Below are positions 26,375 through 33,725 of a stretch of DNA of 33,725 nt, in pieces. The stretch covers positions 1-33,725 of the forward strand of contig JAUIEX010000020.1 in assembly GCA_030429725.1 (NCBI GenBank), in the 5' to 3' direction. A program made the position numbers and the translations under genes. This DNA comes from Alphaproteobacteria bacterium. GTDB lineage: Bacteria; Pseudomonadota; Alphaproteobacteria; Rickettsiales; UBA8987. Positions within the stretch are counted from its first letter, which is position 1. Each line of letters begins with the position of its first letter. A model generated the notes under the pieces. It saw only the letters and a list, made by a program, of their open reading frames with translations. It was not told the DNA's origin and searched no databases.

Positions 26375-26977
26375 ATGCTCCAATACCCCCAGCCACTCAT
26401 TTTAGCATCGGGTTCTATGATTCGAAAACAACTGCTCCAAAGGCTTAACATTCCCTTTGAAGTAGTCACATCCCATGTTGATGAGGATGCCATCAAGGCC
26501 ACGATTTCTCACCTGCCGCTCTCTGAGCAGGCCTGCCGGCTGGCTGAAGCAAAAGCGCTGGCCGTTTCATCACTCTATCCGGAGGCTTACGTAATCGGCG
26601 CCGATCAGATGGCCGAATGTGATGGCAGAAGGCTTGATAAACCCCAAAGCCACGCCAATGCCTCCAAACATTTAGCATTCCTTCAGGGAAAATCCCATTA
26701 TCAGCACAGCGCGCTTGCCATTGCACATAACGAGGCATTGATTAAAAGCGCCGTTGATACAGCCACACTCACCATGCGCCCACTCAGCCCTCAACAGATT
26801 GAAGATTATTTATTACTGGATAAGCCTTACCAAAGCTCCGGTGCTTATCACTATGAAGAACATGGCGCTGAGTTATTTGAAAACATCCAAGGCACAACGG
26901 AAACTATTCTCGGCCTTCCGCTGCACTTGCTTGCCACCATGCTGCAGGAGGCTGCCAGCCACTTTCCCAGCAATTAA
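26375..26977 (+). CDS. maf: Maf family nucleotide pyrophosphatase
   Basis: Maf proteins hydrolyse non-canonical or canonical nucleoside triphosphates and inhibit septation when overproduced in B. subtilis. The 200-aa protein shows LILASGSMIRKQLL (the S-x-S/P-R-R region in a relaxed form), V-D-E-D-A, A-x-x-K-A, V-I-G-A-D-Q-M with the catalytic Asp, D-K-P, and late G-A-Y-H-Y-E-E-H-G-A-E-L-F and I-x-G-T-x-x-T-I-L-G-L-P-L. It is divergent from ribH by 43 nt and its stop overlaps the stop of the 859-aa gene by 4 nt on the opposite strand. Confidence 0.93.
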   Translation: MLQYPQPLILASGSMIRKQLLQRLNIPFEVVTSHVDEDAIKATISHLPLSEQACRLAEAKALAVSSLYPEAYVIGADQMAECDGRRLDKPQSHANASKHLAFLQGKSHYQHSALAIAHNEALIKSAVDTATLTMRPLSPQQIEDYLLLDKPYQSSGAYHYEEHGAELFENIQGTTETILGLPLHLLATMLQEAASHFPSN

Positions 26978-29553
26978 CGAAAAAAGGGCTTGTCTTTCCC
27001 TTGTTTCTTTTCGCCATTATTCCCTTTGCCTGCACCAGGTGTTAGCGTCAGTGTGAAATCAAAAGAGGTTTCTGTTGCTGTTCCTTCATGGATATGCCGA
27101 ATGCGCCTGCCTTCACCAAATTCTGGTACTTTTTCAAAATTTAAGAGAAGATGCGGTGCTTCCCCTATGTCTCCACCGTTATGAGGTGCATGGATTGTAA
27201 GTAGTTCACTGATATTTTTCCAGCTTTCTAATTCGCTGACAGTGTAAGGCCGCATTGATACTTCTGCTCCTGCAGAGATACCAACATTCATACTGCCTAG
27301 AGGGAAATCCGTTAGGCTCACACGTCCGTAAAATGATAAACCATCACCCCATGAAACGGAATAATGTTTATTATGTTCATAACCATTAAACGAGTATGCT
27401 CCTGAAGCATCAGTAATCTTTGCATTTTCCCATGTTGCTGGGCCCATTGATCCATCAACGGCATGTTGCGATGGATCAAAGCCAGGGGATGTAATAGATA
27501 GCACAGTTGTATTAATTCTCTGAGGTTCATTTAGTTGCGGTGCCCATGGTGTAGTATTTGACGGGTTTTGTAGGCTATAGCCGCCGCCTGGTAATGCATC
27601 AACAAGTGGCGCACCAATAGAGGACCCAAAGATGGGGTCAAAAATTCCCGGTGGACTGTAATGAACTTTGACATCATTACTTCTTTCATTTCCCATTTTA
27701 GAGACATTGAAAGTTCCTCCAGCTTCAAGGCGTAAAATGCCGAAATCCCCATTTTTAACTGGTGTCATGGTATTAAACATAACGCCTAGCTTCATCACGG
27801 TTTCTTGGTCTAATTTCTCAACGGGCTCAACAAATTCAGGATGCGTTGGCAATGCACCTGCCACATTTTGTGGGTAGTTTTTAAAGCTGATGCCAGCAAT
27901 TGCTCCAACGGAAAGCCCTTTATCGTCATTGAAGTCACCGATAAAAGCATAGCTGGCGCCAAAACCTGCTGAAATATCCTGCCGGGCCAATTCTCCATCT
28001 GAATCAAAACTTGCTGTGTAGCCGCCTTTGTAATCAAACTTAATTTGCCCATCCCGACCAGGGATTTTTGGAAAAGATTGGTAGTTAATTTCTGCACCAA
28101 CCGTTCTTAGTGAAAGCCTATTCTCAAATGGAGCTAATGCCTCATCACTCACCAATGTTTCATCTACACCACTACGTGGACGGTATCCCTCCAAACGTCT
28201 TCCTTCAGTGGAAAGATATGATGTGGAGCCTCCAAATTTCAAGCTGCCTGTCAGTTTATTTTCTGCCCTTGGCCTGCTTTTTACATGTTCTTCGTGTTTA
28301 TCTGTGTAGAACTTATTTTTATTATTTTTGTATTTGGTTTTGAGGTCTGTTTGGTTTTGGTTATCTGGGTTATTGTTTGCGATGAAATTATTTTCTTTGA
28401 GCTGGTTGACGGCTTGTGTTGCCGGCGTTGCTTCATTTTCTCGTTGAAGCAATCCTTCCTTCTCCTCGGCGACTGCTATCCTTTCTTTATCCCTGTCACG
28501 CAATCCCTCCGTTTGCCCTAATGCCTCCCGCCCGGCATCGCCGGCAGCCTTTCGGCGGCTATTTTTGCCGGCTCTTTCACGCACATCCTGCAATTTGTCC
28601 TGAAGAAGCTGGATTTCTGCCGGGTCTGGATTGGTTGCGTTTCTTTCTGCATCTAATTGATCGGAGAGACTTCTTCCGGCCTGGCGGATGCGTTGATAGG
28701 TTCTATCCGCCGCAATATTTTCGCTCCAAACTTCGGTCTGCAGTCTAACGCCCTCTTGCATATCCGAAGCAATCACCGCTGCCTGATTCAGGCCAACTTC
28801 CGCCTCCTCTTCCAAGGCATTTTTCATCGCCCCCAAGTCACCTAGCATTTGCCCAAGCATACGTTGTTTTACTTCTAAGTCATTGGCACTGGTTTTTAAA
28901 TTATGTGCCCGGCCGTCATGGATATTTGCAACCTGCTCAATCGAAACAACATAGTCTTTTTTGCTATTACTTCGAAAACCATCGCTGGCTTGCTCACGAG
29001 ACTGCGCATCAATTGAAAGCGGTGTGTTATCGCCAAAATGCACCTCAGTTCCGGTTAAGGTTTCAATTTGCTTGAGCCACTGAACTTCCGGATAGCGATC
29101 ATACATCGGCTTAAGGGAGGTGCCCATGCGCTGCATGTCATCGGAGAGTGCCAGCACTTTGAGAGGGTCATCAATTAGATAGGTTCTTCCGTCAGATTGT
29201 AAGATTACATTATCTTTTTGGAGGGCTGGGTTATTCACCATGAATTGATTGTTAAAAATTGCCTGAGCTCTAGAGTTCTCGGCACGGTTTTTTTCACTGA
29301 TATAACCATTCACCATGGCGCGGCGTTCGGCACTTAAGCCCGGCGCAGTTGGCGGCGCGGTGCCATCGCCCTGATACTCATCCATGGCACGATTGGTGAA
29401 GAAAGGGCTTTGATCACCTTGTGTGTTGGCGGGCAAACCCTGCAGCCGCTCACCTTCCATATCAAGCAGCATGCCCATCATTTGCTGCCTGTTGGCACTG
29501 TATGCGGCCTGATCTTCTGTGGAGAGATCACTCAACTGCACCGCTTGCTGCAT
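26974..29553 (-). CDS. Unrecognised 859-aa protein with beta-rich, barrel-like C-terminal half
   Basis: I do not recognise it. Residues ~1-220 are polar. Residues ~225-380 are strongly helical and heptad-like, rich in Glu/Lys/Arg/Gln. A low-complexity Asn/Lys linker follows at about 388-425 (NNNPDNQNQ, KNNKNKF). From about 435 the protein alternates aromatic and small residues, as outer-membrane or autotransporter beta strands do (I-K-F-D-Y-K-G-G-Y-T-A-S-F, A-G-F-G-A-S-Y-A-F-I-G, S-W-G-D-G-L-S-F-Y-G-R-V-S-L). It ends in a basic tail after S-F-D-F-T-L-T-L-T. No N-terminal signal peptide is visible and there is no good Shine-Dalgarno. It follows a TAG stop directly and in the same frame as the 284-aa ORF. 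The segment coding for the C-terminal half looks more AT-rich than the surrounding genes. Confidence 0.72.
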   Translation of the reverse strand: MQQAVQLSDLSTEDQAAYSANRQQMMGMLLDMEGERLQGLPANTQGDQSPFFTNRAMDEYQGDGTAPPTAPGLSAERRAMVNGYISEKNRAENSRAQAIFNNQFMVNNPALQKDNVILQSDGRTYLIDDPLKVLALSDDMQRMGTSLKPMYDRYPEVQWLKQIETLTGTEVHFGDNTPLSIDAQSREQASDGFRSNSKKDYVVSIEQVANIHDGRAHNLKTSANDLEVKQRMLGQMLGDLGAMKNALEEEAEVGLNQAAVIASDMQEGVRLQTEVWSENIAADRTYQRIRQAGRSLSDQLDAERNATNPDPAEIQLLQDKLQDVRERAGKNSRRKAAGDAGREALGQTEGLRDRDKERIAVAEEKEGLLQRENEATPATQAVNQLKENNFIANNNPDNQNQTDLKTKYKNNKNKFYTDKHEEHVKSRPRAENKLTGSLKFGGSTSYLSTEGRRLEGYRPRSGVDETLVSDEALAPFENRLSLRTVGAEINYQSFPKIPGRDGQIKFDYKGGYTASFDSDGELARQDISAGFGASYAFIGDFNDDKGLSVGAIAGISFKNYPQNVAGALPTHPEFVEPVEKLDQETVMKLGVMFNTMTPVKNGDFGILRLEAGGTFNVSKMGNERSNDVKVHYSPPGIFDPIFGSSIGAPLVDALPGGGYSLQNPSNTTPWAPQLNEPQRINTTVLSITSPGFDPSQHAVDGSMGPATWENAKITDASGAYSFNGYEHNKHYSVSWGDGLSFYGRVSLTDFPLGSMNVGISAGAEVSMRPYTVSELESWKNISELLTIHAPHNGGDIGEAPHLLLNFEKVPEFGEGRRIRHIHEGTATETSFDFTLTLTPGAGKGNNGEKKQGKDKPFFR

Positions 29554-30408
29554 CTAACGGCCAGGCATACTTTCATCGCCATTGACATTAAAATCACGCC
29601 CCAAAGCCGTCGCCTTTATAGCGTTAATTTCTTCATTAATATCTTTGTAGTAGGAATCCTTCAGGAATTCCTGAATCCGTGTTGCACGGTCTTCAAACGC
29701 AGCTTGCTGGCTGCGTTGCGTGGCAATTTGTTGATCCAGCGTGGAAAGATCCTGCGCAATGGTGATTTTCAATTCTTCAATTTTTTCAAGCAGCGCTTGT
29801 TTCTGCTCAGGTTTGGCATCCGGAGCGTGCAGAGCCTGAATATTGCCTTGAAGATTATTAATTCTATCGAGGAGCTTGTTTAAGGGCTGCCTTCCACTCT
29901 GCATATCATCGCGGTTGGGCAAAAATGCGTCATTATGAATACTGTGATTTTCTAAGCCAAGCCCCCATGAATGAATATAAGCACGGCCCTTTTGCTCTTG
30001 TTCAGTTAAGTAATATGACTGATTAGCTTCCTGCCGTTGCTGCAAAAATTCGGCATCCGCACCACCTGTTTGCCTTAGAATTTCCTGCTTCTCTTCATTA
30101 AACCGGTCAATCACCGCTTGTTCCTGCCGCGCCTCTTTTTCAATCTGCGCGATGGCGGTATAAAAATCATGGCTTATTGCGATAGCGTTCTGGCTAATCA
30201 CTTCATCATTCAGTGGCTCTTTTTTATATTCTGAAAGATCAATTCCGAATGATTCCAGTTGCTCAACAGCCTCTTTATAGAGGTCTGATTTTCCTTCAAT
30301 CTTCACATCACCCGCAGCAATCAAAAGCTCCATCGCCTGATGAAGCGCAACAAAATCTACGTTATCAGAGAGCAATAACTGCCTAAACTGCTTAACTAAA
30401 TCATCCAT
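29554..30408 (-). CDS. Unrecognised 284-aa coiled-coil protein, same frame as the 859-aa ORF
   Basis: I do not recognise it. The protein is acidic and mostly helical, with heptad-like stretches (A-I-A-Q-I-E-K-E-A-R-Q-E-Q-A; L-L-E-K-I-E-E-L-K-I-T-I-A) rich in Gln and Glu, and no signal peptide or membrane helix. AGGAG precedes the ATG by 2 nt. Its stop is TAG immediately followed by ATG of the 859-aa ORF in the same frame, so the pair may be one 1,144-residue gene interrupted by an amber codon, or two coupled genes. The 120 nt upstream, to the DUF2330 gene, shows no strong promoter. Confidence 0.7.
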   Translation of the reverse strand: MDDLVKQFRQLLLSDNVDFVALHQAMELLIAAGDVKIEGKSDLYKEAVEQLESFGIDLSEYKKEPLNDEVISQNAIAISHDFYTAIAQIEKEARQEQAVIDRFNEEKQEILRQTGGADAEFLQQRQEANQSYYLTEQEQKGRAYIHSWGLGLENHSIHNDAFLPNRDDMQSGRQPLNKLLDRINNLQGNIQALHAPDAKPEQKQALLEKIEELKITIAQDLSTLDQQIATQRSQQAAFEDRATRIQEFLKDSYYKDINEEINAIKATALGRDFNVNGDESMPGR

Positions 30409-30528
30409 AACTCCTAAAATATAGCATCAGAGAGTTAATTTTTTACTAAGAACAAAGGAAACAGTGGCGCTACGCCCACAGCTTCCTGCCCTTTTAACAC
30501 AGCCGGATGGTGGATTAATTTTCGTTGG

Positions 30529-31908
30529 TTATTTTTTCCAGAGTGACTCCCACCAATCTTTTGGCGCTGCGGGCTTTCCTGAAAAACCCTGACCATTTTC
30601 AGCCATTTTTTTACGAATTTCATCTATTTTCCAGCCGGTTACATTGGAAAGCGTTTGCGCCTCCTTCTCAAAACGCTTCGGCAAGCTTTCAAAATAACGT
30701 GTGCTATCTTCACAGGAAGCCTCCTCTGTCCATGGGTGATTCAGAATATAGCGCCCCTGAAAATTCTGGCGATCCGATGTTTCATGCAGCATCAGATCCT
30801 CAGGAAAATTTTCTGCGTCATAGCGCGCATGAAGCCTTGTGACGAAAACATTCGCGGCCGGCTGCGGCATAACACGGCGCAAAACACCTGGGGAACCTGC
30901 CGGATTTGCGCCACGGTTATTTTCGCCATTCCACCACACGCCCAGTGTTTTTAAATCTTCATTGGAAAGCGGATCCGCCGCGCATGGGTCACACCAGCCC
31001 ATATCCCATGCATATTCAAGGAAGATTGTTTTCATGCCTTGCTTCCTCACAGCCTCATCAAACATTGAGGTGTAAAAAGAAGCAAACTCATCCTTAACAT
31101 AAGTCGGGATACTAACATCGGAAGGGATTTTTGTTGTCCGGTAATTAGAGGTCTCCACCCGCCCATTTTGCGTCAATGTATACAGAATCAAATCCTGCGC
31201 ACCTTTGGCATTTAATGTTCCAAGCCGAATCGGCAACATAAATTTTTCATGCTCATAGGCAACCTGAAGTGGCCGCAAATAAGATGAACCGGCCTTGGCC
31301 TGCTCTTCTAAATTCACTTTTGCCAGGAAAAATTTCATATCCTGTTTAATGTAGCTATTGAGCACTTTCGGCGCACCCTCCGGCATTTGATAGCCTTCCT
31401 GATTCAGGTAGGTAAATAACCCATCGCTTTGCTCTGCAGAGAGAACAACAATATCATATTCCCCCACGGTATATTCCGCCTCAATTTTCACGCCAAGCGC
31501 TTCCGCACTTTTGGGTGCCATTCTGGCTGCTTCCATAGCAATCCCCGATCTTGCAGGCATCCTATATTCCGAAAATCTTCTCTGGCACGGATCAGCATCA
31601 AAATACTCCACCAGCCGTGGTGCCGTATAGGCATCCAGATGCTCAATAATCCTATATTCCGTCACATTAACCTGCTTTTCCGTAATCACGGATGGCACAG
31701 GAATCACAATCGCAAATTCATCCAATTCCCCCTGATAATCATTCACCATGGTAATCACCGTTCGGCCATCCGCGCGCGCCAGCACAACTTTGGATGCCTG
31801 ATTGAACAAATCCGCCCCGGCTTTGGAAACAAAAAAACCGCAGAATGCCTGTGCGGAACTCATTCCCAATGCAAAAAAACATAGTTGTAGAATAATAAAA
31901 TGCTTCAT
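30529..31908 (-). CDS. Exported DUF2330 protein
   Basis: The start is the ATG overlapping the upstream stop by 4 nt (ATGA), preceded by GGAGG; the longer frame to 31959 lies inside the upstream gene. A signal peptide (MKHFIILQLCFFALGMSSAQA, broken before F-C-G-F-F-V) leads into a DUF2330 domain: S-K-V-V-L-A-R-A-D-G-R-T-V-I-T-M-V-N-D-Y-Q-G and F-A-I-V-I-P-V-P, the family hallmark. The mature protein has several Cys, among them W-C-D-P-C-A-A-D-P and A-F-C-G-F-F. Function of the family is unknown. Translational coupling with the RnfD-like gene suggests an envelope partnership. Confidence 0.88.
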   Translation of the reverse strand: MKHFIILQLCFFALGMSSAQAFCGFFVSKAGADLFNQASKVVLARADGRTVITMVNDYQGELDEFAIVIPVPSVITEKQVNVTEYRIIEHLDAYTAPRLVEYFDADPCQRRFSEYRMPARSGIAMEAARMAPKSAEALGVKIEAEYTVGEYDIVVLSAEQSDGLFTYLNQEGYQMPEGAPKVLNSYIKQDMKFFLAKVNLEEQAKAGSSYLRPLQVAYEHEKFMLPIRLGTLNAKGAQDLILYTLTQNGRVETSNYRTTKIPSDVSIPTYVKDEFASFYTSMFDEAVRKQGMKTIFLEYAWDMGWCDPCAADPLSNEDLKTLGVWWNGENNRGANPAGSPGVLRRVMPQPAANVFVTRLHARYDAENFPEDLMLHETSDRQNFQGRYILNHPWTEEASCEDSTRYFESLPKRFEKEAQTLSNVTGWKIDEIRKKMAENGQGFSGKPAAPKDWWESLWKK

Positions 31909-32717
31909 AAAGCCTCCTCGCCCTTCTTTGGCCGCCAGTGATAAATTCTTCCAGCCCATATATAATCAATTATTGGCCTGAAAATACATAAAATTGCCAG
32001 CGCATAAAATAAACTCTCTCTTATACGAAAAGTGAAAGTAAGTATATACGCAAGCACTGCCACTGAAAGTGCAAATACAATACGCCCCTTTAGTGTATCT
32101 GGAATCGTTTTTGGATCAGAAATCATAAAGAATGCAAAAATTAATAGCGCACCGCTTTGCAGTTGATGCAACGGTATCGAGAGAGGATCCCCCAGCCATA
32201 GCGCCCGCATAAATAATAATCCGCTCCAGAAACAAAGAAACAACAACGCCATATCGCGATAAGGTATTTTAAAAAGGACGAGGAAGGAGAGGAAGCATAA
32301 AAGTGCCGCCAGCCATAACGCACTGCCCCATTGCCCTGGCGAGACCCACGCAACATCAGAAAATAACAGCAACACCAGAACAATCCCAATATTTGCAGGA
32401 TTAAAAATATGCTTACCCCTGATACGCAGAAGGAATTTACTGGCAATGGCGGCTATTACTGCCAGTAAATAAATCCACAGTTCGTTTGTTCGAAGCAGCA
32501 TTGAGAGCGACAACGCCGTTATCAGCGGGCTACGAAAATCATATGCAATAACAAAAGCTTTTGAAAAAAGCAGCTGCGTTACAAGCGCACCGCACAGCAA
32601 CACCGCAACCACCATGATATCGGCGCCAAAATCTGCCCAGAACATTTGCAACCCCAGCAATGTTGATAATGCCAGTATCTGAAAATGCCTTGGGTCGTGC
32701 GTCAGGTAATTTTGCAT
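31905..32717 (-). CDS. Stand-alone RnfD/NqrB-like membrane protein
   Basis: A ~270-residue protein with about nine membrane helices, matching the RnfD/NqrB/RseC-linked family of redox-driven ion-pump membrane subunits. The family block S-G-A-x-x-x-x-A-F-F-M-x-x-D-P-K-T-I-P-D-T is clear, with upstream FNPANIGIVLVLL as in the family. The Thr that covalently carries FMN in the S-G-A-T motif is Leu (Q-S-G-A-L-L), so flavin attachment is unlikely. No other rnf or nqr gene is present. I use MQNYLTHDPRHFQ as the start because family N termini begin with such a D-P-R segment. A TTG at 32756 or ATG at 32744 would add 13 or 9 residues. It overlaps the DUF2330 gene. Confidence 0.82.
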   Translation of the reverse strand: MQNYLTHDPRHFQILALSTLLGLQMFWADFGADIMVVAVLLCGALVTQLLFSKAFVIAYDFRSPLITALSLSMLLRTNELWIYLLAVIAAIASKFLLRIRGKHIFNPANIGIVLVLLLFSDVAWVSPGQWGSALWLAALLCFLSFLVLFKIPYRDMALLFLCFWSGLLFMRALWLGDPLSIPLHQLQSGALLIFAFFMISDPKTIPDTLKGRIVFALSVAVLAYILTFTFRIRESLFYALAILCIFRPIIDYIWAGRIYHWRPKKGEEAL

Positions 32718-32774
32718 CCCCCTATGAAAGCAGGGCACCCACATTCGCGCAATCAAAACTCACAGCGCCGAGCC

Positions 32775-32803
32775 GGCAGGCAGAAATAAATACTCTGCCC
32801 GCC
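32775..32803. repeat. Inverted repeat between the truncated gene and the RnfD-like gene
   Basis: GGCAGGCAG (32775-32783) and CTGCCCGCC (32795-32803) pair over 9 bp with one G-U wobble around an 11-nt AT-rich loop. No T-run follows on either strand, so a rho-independent terminator is not supported. A second small inverted repeat (ACACAT-C-ATGTGT) starts 2 nt downstream. It could be an operator or a transcript-stabilising hairpin for the upstream gene's 3' end. Confidence 0.35.
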
Positions 32804-32836
32804 ACACATCATGTGTAAATATTGAGCTTTAGCGCA

Positions 32837-33599
32837 CTAAGGAGTTACAGTACTTGTCTGACCTGCCATATAATTTTTTGATCTTAGATCTCTTATTGTT
32901 TCTTCAGTCATTCTGGCGTTTTCTTCTAAATAAGGGTACTCTTGAAGCAAATTGGATAGTTCTTGTCTTTTTCCAGAAGCAATAGCCTTAATAACTTTTC
33001 TTTCTTCCTTAGAAACCTGCAAGTCACTGGGATGTAACGCATCCTGGAGAATAGAACCAGCAATCGTTGCCCAAATCTCACGCCGCTCAAATCGTGTTGA
33101 ATGGTGAATGCCCGTGCGGTTATGGAATGTAGCTAAGTCACTGCTTGGCACATGGATGTCATGTTCTTTTAAAAAGGAAGATAGTGCACCTGCATCCATA
33201 TATAAATTTCCTTCATTCTGTAATGCATTAAGAAACACTTCATCGAATTTACGGCCTGCGATTATTATCTGTAGACTTCCACTATTGGCTATCTCTTTTG
33301 CTTCAGTCATCTCTAATGTGATGCCCTTTTGTTTAAGGTCATTAACCAATCTCCGTGGAATGACCTTAAGTAAATTTTGATTGAATTTCCATTTCTCGAT
33401 TTGATCGGGCTCAAGTATCCTGTGTTTTTCATCACTAAAATGTGCATTTTTCCATTTATGCCCAAAATACACTGCTGTTGTGAAAGTTTCGTTGGCCAAA
33501 TCCTTAGGCAAGAGGGGTAAGCTATCGTTTTTTATTCTCTCCTGCCAAAGAGTATCTGTTTCCTGAGTAAATTTAAAAGAAGGAATTCTATTTTTACTA
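32837..33599 (-). pseudogene. 5'-truncated unrecognised gene, cut by an IS1595-like element
   Basis: The open frame runs at least 253 codons on the minus strand and continues without a start codon to the edge of the insertion sequence at 33600; the first in-frame stop is inside the element at 33616-33614. No ATG or GTG occurs in the first 29 codons. The first usable codon is TTG at 33511, which would give 224 residues beginning at P-K-D-L-A-N-E. The product is soluble and helical (E-I-W-A-T-I-A-G-S-I-L-Q-D-A-L, G-K-R-Q-E-L-S-N-L-L-Q-E-Y) with no domain I recognise. The best reading is that the 5' end was removed by insertion and the remaining gene is a relic or an expressed fragment. Confidence 0.7.
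33592..33599. repeat. Possible 8-bp target duplication at the IS edge
   Basis: TTTTACTA immediately precedes the inferred left end of the insertion element at 33600. IS1595-family elements generate 8-bp AT-rich target duplications. The second copy would lie beyond the window, so this cannot be confirmed here. Confidence 0.3.
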
Positions 33600-33725
33600 G
33601 GGTCTGGTGAACTTTAGCACAATTTAGGTTATGCTAAGTCACTATGAAACATTCTAAAAATAAGTATTATGAGCGTTCACATATTTCGGAGGCTAAATTC
33701 AGGCAATTACTGAAGTGTTTTTCGC
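33600..33725 (+). mobile_element. IS1595-like insertion sequence, left end, partial
   Basis: The likely left terminal inverted repeat starts GGGTCTGGTGAACTTTAGC. A transposase reading frame begins 44 nt inside and runs off the right edge. The boundary fits the loss of the 5' end of the gene on the opposite strand. Family assignment rests on the transposase N terminus and the overall arrangement; the right end is not visible. Confidence 0.7.
33644..33725 (+). CDS. IS1595-family transposase, N-terminal fragment
   Basis: Only 27 residues are visible: MKHSKNKYYERSHISEAKF then R-Q-L-L-K-C-F-S. The H-I-S-E-x-K-F-R-x-x-L-x-x-F pattern is typical of IS1595 transposases just before their N-terminal zinc-ribbon/helix-turn-helix segment; the DDE core lies outside the window. 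No strong Shine-Dalgarno precedes the ATG. The gene reads away from the gene it interrupts. Confidence 0.72.
   Translation, partial: MKHSKNKYYERSHISEAKFRQLLKCFS

Noticed and set aside
30409-30528. Imperfect GTGGGCG/CGCCAC hairpin in the gap upstream of the 284-aa gene
   Set aside because: The stem has a bulge and is not followed by a T-run; no terminator claim is justified.
33524-33598. ATA or ATT codons as possible starts of the truncated gene (an AGGAG lies before an ATA)
   Set aside because: Start codons of this kind are extremely rare; truncation by the adjacent insertion element explains the missing ATG more simply.

Overview
The window reads as a chromosomal segment of an alphaproteobacterium. 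This rests on established family distributions: a DUF1013/TrcR regulator, a zf-CHCC (NDUFS6-like) zinc protein, a Fur/Mur-type regulator with an alphaproteobacterial-style metal motif, a DUF2059 secreted protein, and the order prs-rplY-pth-ychF. Base composition looks moderate rather than GC-rich, so a less-studied Rhodospirillales-, Micavibrio- or Rickettsiales-like lineage is possible. I cannot place it further from sequence alone.

Layout. 0-5 kb: a truncated ORF at the left edge, an unrecognised 345-aa protein with two GspE/MshEN-like repeats, then the minus-strand housekeeping run prs, rplY, pth, ychF, with cutA divergent from prs. 5-9 kb: dapE-mutY (overlapping), a cluster of tiny ORFs behind a strong promoter that would give a leaderless mRNA, and a thiolase. 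9-13.4 kb: a DUF3137 membrane protein, zf-CHCC protein, coaD, tgt, an Smr protein and trcR. 13.4-17 kb: an alpha/beta hydrolase and three glycosyltransferases (GT4, GT2, GT9), probably for lipopolysaccharide or another surface glycan. 17-18 kb: a Fur-family regulator with a lipoprotein 1 nt downstream. 18-21 kb: a minus-strand trio of membrane-anchored pseudokinase, exported SH3 protein and exported DUF2059-like protein. It is divergent from 21-24.8 kb, a BY-kinase/Wzz polysaccharide co-polymerase and a flippase. 24.8-27 kb: proB-ribH and maf. 27-30.4 kb: a pair of unrecognised proteins (284 and 859 aa) in one reading frame, separated by a single TAG; the second ends in a barrel-like beta-rich half. 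30.5-32.8 kb: a DUF2330 secreted protein and an RnfD/NqrB-like membrane protein, overlapping by 4 nt. 32.8-33.7 kb: an unrecognised gene whose 5' end has been cut off by an IS1595-like element that runs off the right edge.

The central 14-25 kb block is the most coherent functional unit: sugar transferases, a chain-length/export tyrosine kinase and a flippase, with a catalytically dead kinase-fold protein and periplasmic partners alongside.

The oddest signals are: tgt carries an in-frame palindromic element and has lost two of three zinc cysteines; MutY has Glu in place of the catalytic Asp; one amber codon separates the 284/859-aa pair; and there is the leaderless tiny-ORF cluster. I saw no CRISPR array, rRNA or convincing tRNA.
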